A stretch of DNA of 30,658 nt. Origin: DATBLZ01 sp036555065. GTDB lineage: Bacteria > Pseudomonadota > Gammaproteobacteria > Steroidobacterales > Rariloculaceae. The position numbers and the translations under genes were made by a program. The stretch lies in contig DATBLZ010000070.1 of assembly GCA_036555065.1 (NCBI GenBank), positions 1 to 30,658 of the forward strand, read 5' to 3'. This document shows positions 23,987 through 30,658 of this stretch, piece after piece (within the stretch, counting starts at the first letter, position 1; each line of letters opens with the position of its first letter). The notes beneath the pieces are model-generated. The model made no database searches. It saw nothing but the letters and a program-made list of their open reading frames with translations, and was not told the origin of the DNA.

Positions 23987-25270
23987 TCAGACCTCGAGCG
24001 CGCCGGTGCTGTCGCCGAACGACTCGATGGGCACATCGAGCTTTGCGAGCACGCTGACCAATAGATTGGCGAACGGCATGTCCTCGGCTGCACGGATGTG
24101 CCGGCCGCCCCGGAGGCGTCCGGCCCCGCCACCGGCGAGCAGAATCGGCAGCGGGTTGTGATCGTGCTGGTTGGGGTTCGCCATGCCGCTGCCGTAGACG
24201 ATCATCGAGTGATCGAGCAGCGATCCATCGCCGTCGGGCGTGCTCGCGAGCTTCTCGAGGAGGTAGGCAATCGTCGTTCGCGTGTGGTATTCGTTGAGCT
24301 TCGCAAGGCGGTCGATATTCGCCGGAATCTCCGAATGGTGGGAGGCATTGTGGAAACCTTCGGTGACACCACTCTTCGGATACACGCGGTTGCTGAGCTC
24401 CCGCGACACCATGAATGTTGCGATCCGCGTGAGATCGGCCTGCCACGCGAGCACGAGCAGGTCGAACATGAGCCGGGCATGCTCCTCGAAGTCGGCAGGG
24501 ATGCCGTTCGGTTTATCGGGCACCTCGATCGTGGCGAGGGCTGAGTCCGCGGCGAGCGAAAGCCGTCGCTCGAGCTCGCGCACGTCCGAAAGATACCGAT
24601 CCATGCGCTCGCGATCGGCGGTCGGCAGCTCGCGCCTTAGCGCTGCGACCTGATCGGTGACGGAATCGAGCAAGCTCGACAGTTGGCGCTGCCGTGCTGC
24701 GCGCTCCTCCGGCGTGCTGCCGTCCCCGAGCAGCCGCTCGAACACGACGCGCGGATTCGTCTCCATCGGCAGCGGCGTTTGCGGCGTGAGATAGGAGATC
24801 GATGCGCCGGGTTCGAGCGCGAGCTCGAGCGATGGCAGCGGCGTCTCTTGGCCGATATGACGCGCGGCGACCTGATCGGCCGACGTCGGCGAAGGTCCCG
24901 TGCCTTGGGGCGCGCAAGTGATCCAGCACTGCGACGAGCGGCCGTGATTCGCGGCGGCCGACGATTCGCCGACGTAAGCCGCCGGCAGTTTGAGGCCGCT
25001 CACGACGTTCAAGCGATCGCGATAGGGCTCGAGTGGTTTTAGGATCGGCCGGAGCTCGAAATCTTCGCCTGTCGTCGAGGGTACCCAACGGCTCATGACG
25101 CAACCATGCGGGATGTACACACTGGCGAACCGCGCGCGCGGCGCACCTGCGGCGGACGCAGTCCGCACTCCGGCCGGAATCATGGACTCGAGAAACGGCA
25201 GCGCTATGGCCGCGCCCGCGCCCCGCAGGACGGTGCGCCGGGATAGATGCTTTTTCGTGACGTAACGCAT
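23987..25270 (-). CDS. DUF1552 family protein with Tat signal
   Basis: 427 residues from ATG 25270. The twin-arginine signal is LSRRTVLRGAGAAIALPFLE at residues 9-28, and the mature protein begins around 41. DUF1552 features follow in sequence: RARFASVYIPHGCVMSRWVP, LKPLEPYRDRLNVVSGL, ANHGRSSQCWITC, LPSLELALEPG, PRVVFERLLGDG, a helical block ending VRELERRL, ARLMFDLLVLAWQADLTRIAT, GFHNASHHSE and LLDHSMIVYGSGMANPNQHD. The fold resembles sulfatase/alkaline-phosphatase-like proteins, but the family's reaction is unknown. It is normally encoded next to a DUF1592-type cytochrome, as here (six-base gap), and both are expected in the periplasm. Confidence 0.93.
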   Translation of the reverse strand: MRYVTKKHLSRRTVLRGAGAAIALPFLESMIPAGVRTASAAGAPRARFASVYIPHGCVMSRWVPSTTGEDFELRPILKPLEPYRDRLNVVSGLKLPAAYVGESSAAANHGRSSQCWITCAPQGTGPSPTSADQVAARHIGQETPLPSLELALEPGASISYLTPQTPLPMETNPRVVFERLLGDGSTPEERAARQRQLSSLLDSVTDQVAALRRELPTADRERMDRYLSDVRELERRLSLAADSALATIEVPDKPNGIPADFEEHARLMFDLLVLAWQADLTRIATFMVSRELSNRVYPKSGVTEGFHNASHHSEIPANIDRLAKLNEYHTRTTIAYLLEKLASTPDGDGSLLDHSMIVYGSGMANPNQHDHNPLPILLAGGGAGRLRGGRHIRAAEDMPFANLLVSVLAKLDVPIESFGDSTGALEV

Positions 25271-25276
25271 GTATCG

Positions 25277-27613
25277 CTACTTTACGCGCTTCTGAAACGA
25301 GTCGCTCGCGACGATCGCCTGGATGAGCGCCGGGAGCGTCATGCCGTGCGGGTCGGCCGCGCGGATGATACTGCGCACGGCCGGCGCGTCGCGGTAGTCG
25401 AGCTCGCGGCCGAGCGCATAGGTCATCAAGCGCTCCGTCAACGCCGTCACGAACGCGCTCGAGCGCGACAGCAGGGCGCGCCGCAGATCCGTTGGTGAGG
25501 CGAGCTCCGTGCCGTCGGTCAATTGGGTCCTGGCATCGATCGCGTGGCCGTCCTCGTGCTCGCGCCAGCGGCCGACGAGATCGAAGTTCTCGAGCGCGAG
25601 GCCGACCGGATCCATGAGCGCGTGGCACGCTGCGCAATTCGGGTTCGCGCGGTGCATCTCGAGTCGCTCGCGCACGGTGTTACCGACGAGCTTCGTCGTC
25701 GGGGTTGCCTCTTTGGCGAGATCGGCGGCCGCGCCCGGCGGCGGGCTCGGCACGTGGGCGCCGAGCAAGTTTTCCACGATCCATTGGCCGCGGACGACGG
25801 GCGAGGTGCGGTTCGGCGCCGACGTTGTCGTCAGGATGCTGCCGTGGCCGAGCAGCCCACGGCGCGGGCTGTCTGCGGGGAGCGAGACGCGGCGCATGAA
25901 GCTGCCGTACACGCCCTCGATGCCGTAGTGCGTGGCGAGGCGCTCGTTGAGATAAGTGAAGTCCGCGTCGAGAAGAGTGAGTACGCTGCGCCGTTCGCGC
26001 AACACGTCGGCGAAGAAGAGCTCCGTCTCATTGTGGAAGGCGTCGCGAAGCGCATCATCGAACGCGCGGTCCTGCGACGGGAAATCGGGAAGCTCGCGGA
26101 GCTTGAGCCACTGGCCGGCGAAATTCTCGACAAGCCGTTGCGCGCGCGTGTCAGCGAGCATGCGCTCGACTTGCGCGGCCAGCGCTTCGGGCTCGTGGAG
26201 CCGATCGGCGGCGGCCAGCGCCAAGAGCTCTTCGTCCGGAATGCTGCTCCAGAGAAAGAATGAGAGCCGCGAGGCGAGCTCGAGGTCGCCGATGCGGTAC
26301 ACGGCGCCGTCCGCGACGTCTTCGGGAGGGTTCTCGAAACGATAGAGGAAGTGCGGATCGACGAGCAGGCGCGAGAGCGCGTACTGGATGCCGACCTCGA
26401 AATCACCGCCTTCCTCGCGCCCGAGCCGATAGAAATCCATCAACCGGCGGAGCTCGTCGCCGTCCGACCGAACCGGGTGGCGATACGCGCGCGTCGCGAG
26501 ACGCGTGAGGATCCGCTCGGCGCAGGCGGGCTCGTCGGCCGTGGACTCCGGTGTGCAGACGAAGATAGCGCGGCGGCTCGGCGTACCGCCGACGCCGGTC
26601 GCATGATACGGGCCGTCGATCGTGAGACCCAGGATCGCGCCGCCGACGTCGATTTCGCCGAGATAGAGCTCATTCGCGCCCGCGCAGCGCCGGTCGTCGA
26701 CGAGCGCGGCCGTGATTCGTTGCGGACCCGCGGGCACGCGCATGCGGATCCGTCGGCGTTCGTCGAGGGTGATCGGCGCTCCGTTGAAGGCCGCATCGAC
26801 GCTCGGGCCATCGCACCAGACCAGTTGCCCGGTCGGGTTTGCCCAGCCGGCGGAGGGCAGCACTGCTTGAACGGCGAGCTCGTACTCCGCATCGAGTGGG
26901 AAGATATGCTCTACCGAGATTCCGCCCCGCGTGCCGAGCGGCAGGCCTTCAATGTGGCCCTCTTGTGCCGAGCCGCCGGCGGCCCCATAGCGCACCTCGC
27001 TGTGTCCCATCGACCGATCGCCGACCGCGCGGCGGCTGATTTGCATGGCTGCGAGCGCGTAGCCTTCGAGCAAAGTCGGTGACACTTCGAGCGCTGCGGC
27101 GATGTTGTCGAAGCCGCCGACGGTCGGGTCCGCGGGCAACGAGGCGGCGATCGCGCCCGGTTCGTAGTCGAGGAGATCGCGGACCGCGTTCGCGTACTCC
27201 GTACGGTTCAGCCGCGCGAGCGACTTGGTTCCGGGAGTCGGCGCGCGGGCCCAAACGGCATCGAGCTCATGCTCGAGCCAGCCCGCCGTCGCATCGAGAA
27301 CGGCGCGCTCTGGGCGGGGCTCGCCTTTCGGCGGCATGAAAGCCGTGCGGAGCTTGCGCACGGCGGCTTCCCACGTCTCGGCGTTCGCGCCGAAGTCGGC
27401 GCGCGCGAGCGCGCTGAAGGAAAAACCGCCGGCGAGATCGTCGTTGTTGTGGCAATCGGCGCAGTACTCGTCGAGCACGTCCCAACGGGGGTTGGTATTC
27501 GTACTTGAAGGGCTTCGTAAGCCGCGATACAAGAAGGCGCCGCTGCCGCCGATGACGGTCACGCATAACGCGGCAAGGAGCCACGGCCGATTCACGATGC
27601 GGTCCCTCGACAT
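25277..27613 (-). CDS. DUF1587/DUF1592/DUF1588/DUF1585 cytochrome-like protein with two CxxCH
   Basis: 778 residues from ATG 27613, one base after the preceding stop (TAGGATG). An N-terminal helix at about 10-28 acts as anchor or signal. A first heme motif is YCADCHNN (C51, C54, H55) in a PSCyt1-like segment. The DUF domains follow in the usual order: DUF1587 near 105-165 (LARLNRTEYANAVRDLLDYE), DUF1595 near 365-425 (ERILTRLATRAYRHPVRSDG), DUF1592 (LELASRLSFFLWSSIPDEEL), DUF1588 (RRGLLGHGSILTTTSAPNRT) with a second motif NCAACHALMDP, and DUF1585 (LTERLMTYALGRELDYRD). Both heme motifs are intact. The family, best known from Planctomycetes, occurs with DUF1552 and is probably a periplasmic oxidoreductase acting on a polymer or its fragments, but no reaction is established. 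Confidence 0.95.
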   Translation of the reverse strand: MSRDRIVNRPWLLAALCVTVIGGSGAFLYRGLRSPSSTNTNPRWDVLDEYCADCHNNDDLAGGFSFSALARADFGANAETWEAAVRKLRTAFMPPKGEPRPERAVLDATAGWLEHELDAVWARAPTPGTKSLARLNRTEYANAVRDLLDYEPGAIAASLPADPTVGGFDNIAAALEVSPTLLEGYALAAMQISRRAVGDRSMGHSEVRYGAAGGSAQEGHIEGLPLGTRGGISVEHIFPLDAEYELAVQAVLPSAGWANPTGQLVWCDGPSVDAAFNGAPITLDERRRIRMRVPAGPQRITAALVDDRRCAGANELYLGEIDVGGAILGLTIDGPYHATGVGGTPSRRAIFVCTPESTADEPACAERILTRLATRAYRHPVRSDGDELRRLMDFYRLGREEGGDFEVGIQYALSRLLVDPHFLYRFENPPEDVADGAVYRIGDLELASRLSFFLWSSIPDEELLALAAADRLHEPEALAAQVERMLADTRAQRLVENFAGQWLKLRELPDFPSQDRAFDDALRDAFHNETELFFADVLRERRSVLTLLDADFTYLNERLATHYGIEGVYGSFMRRVSLPADSPRRGLLGHGSILTTTSAPNRTSPVVRGQWIVENLLGAHVPSPPPGAAADLAKEATPTTKLVGNTVRERLEMHRANPNCAACHALMDPVGLALENFDLVGRWREHEDGHAIDARTQLTDGTELASPTDLRRALLSRSSAFVTALTERLMTYALGRELDYRDAPAVRSIIRAADPHGMTLPALIQAIVASDSFQKRVK

Positions 27614-27614
27614 C

Positions 27615-29840
27615 CTAGAACCGAAAAGTGTAGCTCACCTTCGCCGTCAGGTCCGCTGTGGCGGTGTGGAAGCTATTGTCGCCGTCGGGGTCCTCGAGGT
27701 TGTGGTTGACGACGAAAAAGAGCTCCCGGCCGGCCTGCGGTATGAAATGAAGACGCATGTTGATGCCTGCCGTCTCGGTCACGTTGTCGTACTGGATCAA
27801 GTTCACCCAAGACAACTTCGAAGAGAAGACGAAGTCGACTCCGGCCCGCACGAGCCGCGTAACGAAGCTGCCCTGTGGCAGATCGATGTCCGCATAGTCG
27901 TAGCTCAGGCTCGTGCCGAAATGCGGCGAGGGCTTCCATACGAGCTCGAGGAAGCTGTCGTCGCGATTTCCTGCATAGAAACCCCCGTCCCGGTAGTCGA
28001 CGAAGCGCGTGCGGAGCACGACCTTGCGATGCGTCGCAGTGCTCAATTGGATCCCCCAGCTCTCGAGCGCATACAGGCCCGGAGGGATCACGATGCCGGG
28101 CGAAATCTCGAAGGGATTGGCGAGCCCCTCGGATAAATCCTGATAGGCGAGGGTGAGCTCGTCGCCCGCGCTGTTGCGCAACACCATTGGGCGGAACATG
28201 AGCGCATGCGTCTGCGTGCTGCCGTCATCGAGGTAATCGACGTGCTCGACGTCGACGTTGATGAGCCATTGGCGCAGATAGTCGCCGCGCGTGCGCAGCA
28301 TGTAGCCCAAGCTCGCCGCAGCGTCGGAGACGCCGCGGCGGCTGAGCAGGCCGAGCGCGGGATTGAAATTCGCCTCGAACTCGCGGTACTCGAGTCTCCC
28401 GCGGATGCCTTCGCTCGTCGGCACACGCACGCCGACGCCGAAAGACGCTTGATCGGAGTCGACGCCCTCCGTGTCGCTCTCCTGGTACCAGGCGTCGGCA
28501 TCGAGAGTCCGGCCGCCGGGCAGGCGCGTGTTGTGGTATTGGAAGTCGATGCCGGCGAGCGAGTTGTGAAGATCCCCGCTCGGATTGCCCTCGGTGACGA
28601 TGAAACCGAGCGTCGACTCTTCGAGCACGCCGGCTTTGGCCCGGATTACGGAAAGATTATCGGCCGGGATGCTCGCGAAATCGTCTTGGCGCACGGACAA
28701 TACGCCGAGCTCGAAGCGTCCGGCGCGGCCGCTGATCTTGCCGCCGTAATCGAGATCGATGGGCTCGCCCGTCGGGCTCAAGCCGATGCGCCGCGAGTAG
28801 AACGGCCGGCCGTTCTGCGCGAGCGAGTTGAAGCCGGGAATCGAAGTCTGGCGTTGCCCGCCGATGCCGCCGAACTCGAAGATATCGGCCTCGCGTAGGA
28901 AGAAGTCGCGCTTTTCTGGAAAGAACAACGGAAAGCGGTCTAGGTTGACCTGCCGATCGTCGACCTCGGTTGCGGAAAAGTCCGTGTTGATCGTCAACGA
29001 TCCGTTGAGCTGCGGCGTGAGCTTGTAGGCGAGATCGAGCGAGGGCTCGAGCTCCGCTTCGTCGGCGTCGGGAACGAGCGGATCGCTAGACATCGCGCGT
29101 GACTGCCGCGCGCTCGCGGACGGCACGACGTCGAGCCCGATGCCTTGCTTCAGGCCTTCGAATCCGACCGCGAGGCCGGCGATCGACGGGTTGTATTGGC
29201 GATTGCGCGAGACCCACGCCAGATTCTCGTCCTTGCGCACGATGCCGCGCGAGAAGTTGAGCCCCCACGTATCGGTGGTAGGGTCGAACGAGATCGACTT
29301 GAACGGAATCTCGAATTCCCCGGTCCAGCCTTCCGCGAAGCGGCCTGCCGCCGCCTGGAAGATGGTCTCCCAGTCGCCGTAGAACTCGCTGACGTTGCGG
29401 TACAGGCCGTCGCTGCGTACTCCGTTCGGATTGATGCCGAAGTAGTAGCCGCTGCGCCGATCGTTGAATGGGTCGATCGTCACGTAAAAGCGATCGTCCT
29501 GCGCGACGTTGTCGTTCTGGCGCATGTTGTTCGCCGTGATGAGCGCGGGATCGGTGTCGTAGAGGCGCACGCCGACATAGAGCGCGTCGTCGTCATACAG
29601 AATGAAAATCTCGGTCCGCTCGTAAGGCGCCGCGTACTCGATCGGCTCCGTCTGATGCAGGTCGTCGACGACCGCCGCGCGTGTCCAAACAGCGTCGCCA
29701 AGATCGCCGTCGATCACGGGCGGCACATCGGTGCGCACGACGCGCACGGTTTTCTGGCCGGGATCGACGAGCGGCTCTTGCGCGGCGGCCGGTGCGGCTA
29801 GCGCGATGCCGCAGAGAATGAAGAGACCGGGATGACGCAC
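27615..29840 (-). CDS. DUF5916 outer-membrane protein with N-terminal carbohydrate-binding-like domain
   Basis: 741 residues from GTG 29840; no clear Shine-Dalgarno is present. The signal peptide is residues 1-20 (ALAAPAAAQ). Residues ~30-215 resemble the CBM9-like domain seen in this family: PPVIDGDLGDAVWTRAAVVD, ILYDDDALYVGVRLYDTDP, GWTGEFEIPFKSISFDPT. From ~225 on lies the DUF5916 barrel: GLDVVPSASARQ, TINTDFSATEVDDRQVNLDR, FPLFFPEKRDFFLREADIFE, GLSPTGEPIDLDYGGKISGR. It ends LTAKVSYTFRF, a C-terminal outer-membrane signal with Phe. The family is thought to bind and perhaps import glycans or other polymers, by analogy only. It is the first gene of the leftward run with DUF1592, DUF1552, ankyrin and hydrolase, suggesting a shared substrate pathway. 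Confidence 0.94.
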   Translation of the reverse strand: MRHPGLFILCGIALAAPAAAQEPLVDPGQKTVRVVRTDVPPVIDGDLGDAVWTRAAVVDDLHQTEPIEYAAPYERTEIFILYDDDALYVGVRLYDTDPALITANNMRQNDNVAQDDRFYVTIDPFNDRRSGYYFGINPNGVRSDGLYRNVSEFYGDWETIFQAAAGRFAEGWTGEFEIPFKSISFDPTTDTWGLNFSRGIVRKDENLAWVSRNRQYNPSIAGLAVGFEGLKQGIGLDVVPSASARQSRAMSSDPLVPDADEAELEPSLDLAYKLTPQLNGSLTINTDFSATEVDDRQVNLDRFPLFFPEKRDFFLREADIFEFGGIGGQRQTSIPGFNSLAQNGRPFYSRRIGLSPTGEPIDLDYGGKISGRAGRFELGVLSVRQDDFASIPADNLSVIRAKAGVLEESTLGFIVTEGNPSGDLHNSLAGIDFQYHNTRLPGGRTLDADAWYQESDTEGVDSDQASFGVGVRVPTSEGIRGRLEYREFEANFNPALGLLSRRGVSDAAASLGYMLRTRGDYLRQWLINVDVEHVDYLDDGSTQTHALMFRPMVLRNSAGDELTLAYQDLSEGLANPFEISPGIVIPPGLYALESWGIQLSTATHRKVVLRTRFVDYRDGGFYAGNRDDSFLELVWKPSPHFGTSLSYDYADIDLPQGSFVTRLVRAGVDFVFSSKLSWVNLIQYDNVTETAGINMRLHFIPQAGRELFFVVNHNLEDPDGDNSFHTATADLTAKVSYTFRF

Positions 29841-29926
29841 GTTACGAGGTTTCGACCGCAGTTATCGGCGCGCTATTACAACCCGGTTTGCAACGGGCCG
29901 CCAGCATGCACAGAATGCGGGGACCC

Positions 29927-30658
29927 ATGAAGCTTCTTGCGATCACGCTCGTGTGCTTGGGCTGCCTCGGCGCCGGAATCGCGTTGAGCCAGCCGTGGCG
30001 CGAGCGTTCGGTGTACGAGCTGCCGCCACGTGCGCCGGCGCCCGAAGCCGAGTTCCACATGGCGCGTATGGCGTACGCTACGAACGGCTGCGCGGGCTCA
30101 CGCGGGTATTGCAACCCGTTTTGGGCGATCGACTATCCGTATGCGGAGGGGCATTTTCTGCCGGCGCTCGAACGCATGACGCGCGTTTCAGTCGCTGCAG
30201 ACAGCCGTCACCTGCAATTGTCTGACGAAGCGCTGTTCGATTACCCATGGCTGTTCGCGCAGCAGGTCGCGCAAGGCAATTGGAGCCCGTCCGACGACGA
30301 TCTCGCGCGGCTTCGCGAGTATCTGTTGCGCGGCGGATTCCTAGTATTCGACGATTTTCACGGCGAATACGAGTGGCAGTACTTTCAGTCCCTGATGCTG
30401 AGGTTGTTTCCGGATCGGCCGATCGTCGACATTCCCGAGGATGACATGGTCATGGCCATTCTCTTCGACCTCGACAAGAGCACGCAGATTCCCGGCGAGC
30501 GACACCTCGGCTGGGGGCGCATGGAAGGCCCGCCGGGCTGGCGCGGCATCTACGACGACGCCGGCCGACTCATGGTCGCGATCAATTTCAACATCGACAT
30601 GGGCGATGCGTGGGAGCACGCCGACGACCCGGGTTACCCAGCGCCGATGACGGCAGTT
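29927..30658 (+). CDS. DUF4159 family protein, cut by right window edge
   Basis: Partial: 244 codons are open to the window end with no stop. It starts at ATG 29927, with GGGGA just upstream; ATG 29915 (MRGPMKLL) is an alternative. Residues 1-22 form a signal peptide or anchor. Key family features are HMARMAYATNG, NPFWAIDYPYAEGHFLPALE, LSDEALFDYPWLFAQ, LREYLLRGGFLVFDDFHGEY and LRLFPDRPIVDIPEDD. These match DUF4159, whose fold is related to ThuA/class-I-glutamine-amidotransferase-like proteins. DUF4159 genes usually lie in MoxR/DUF58 membrane-complex operons. Here the visible neighbour is the divergent DUF5916 gene (86-base gap), so the operon context must lie beyond the window to the right. 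Function unknown. Confidence 0.9.
   Translation, partial: MKLLAITLVCLGCLGAGIALSQPWRERSVYELPPRAPAPEAEFHMARMAYATNGCAGSRGYCNPFWAIDYPYAEGHFLPALERMTRVSVAADSRHLQLSDEALFDYPWLFAQQVAQGNWSPSDDDLARLREYLLRGGFLVFDDFHGEYEWQYFQSLMLRLFPDRPIVDIPEDDMVMAILFDLDKSTQIPGERHLGWGRMEGPPGWRGIYDDAGRLMVAINFNIDMGDAWEHADDPGYPAPMTAV

Overview
The window reads as one chromosomal segment of a GC-rich Gram-negative bacterium. Signal peptides, lipoboxes, Tat signals, outer-membrane barrels and a TonB-like domain all point to a diderm. A TorF-type porin, a MacAB-like efflux operon and a GTGGGAGCGGCTTCAGCCGCGA palindromic element of the kind I associate with Xanthomonadales and related groups favour a gammaproteobacterium (inference; no rRNA gene is present). 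I see no tRNA, rRNA, CRISPR array, insertion sequence, integrase or phage gene. Coding density is very high and no gap exceeds 200 bases. Long antisense open frames are common because of the base composition and were not annotated.

Layout. (1) 1-5352: an ECF sigma factor and a putative membrane anti-sigma factor (+) face a leftward run of a small membrane protein, a protein with eight 34/35-residue 'IGSDFDxR' repeats, a TPR/TonB-C-terminal protein and an exported amidohydrolase. The divergent gap holds a palindrome that supplies two mirror-image ECF-type promoters. (2) 5364-10088: a leftward sulfatase and two-domain DUF6152 protein, divergent from a rightward lipoprotein, DUF6152 protein and TorF porin. 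The two-domain leftward protein looks like a fusion of the two rightward ones. (3) 10054-12595: a second ECF sigma factor, zinc-finger anti-sigma factor and subtilisin-like lipoprotein, each overlapping the next. Its promoter-like element has the same spacing and the same distance to the start codon as that of the first sigma gene. (4) 12660-14985: a di-heme lipoprotein and a porin with an N-terminal heme motif, ending at a REP-like element. (5) 15037-19653: a MacAB-like ABC export operon. (6) 19854-29840: a six-gene leftward run (DUF5916 outer-membrane protein, DUF1587/1592/1588/1585 cytochrome, DUF1552 Tat protein, exported ankyrin protein, Tat-exported fluoroacetate-dehalogenase-like hydrolase, two-domain kinase). 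(7) 29927-end: a partial DUF4159 protein.

Most products are exported or envelope-located, so the window looks like an envelope and periplasm module with two local ECF stress circuits. The most notable signals are the mirrored ECF promoters with conserved, nearly leaderless geometry, the repeat protein apparently controlled from that palindrome, and the coupled sigma/anti-sigma/subtilase locus in which both the protease and the anti-sigma factor seem to carry a protease-prodomain-like module.
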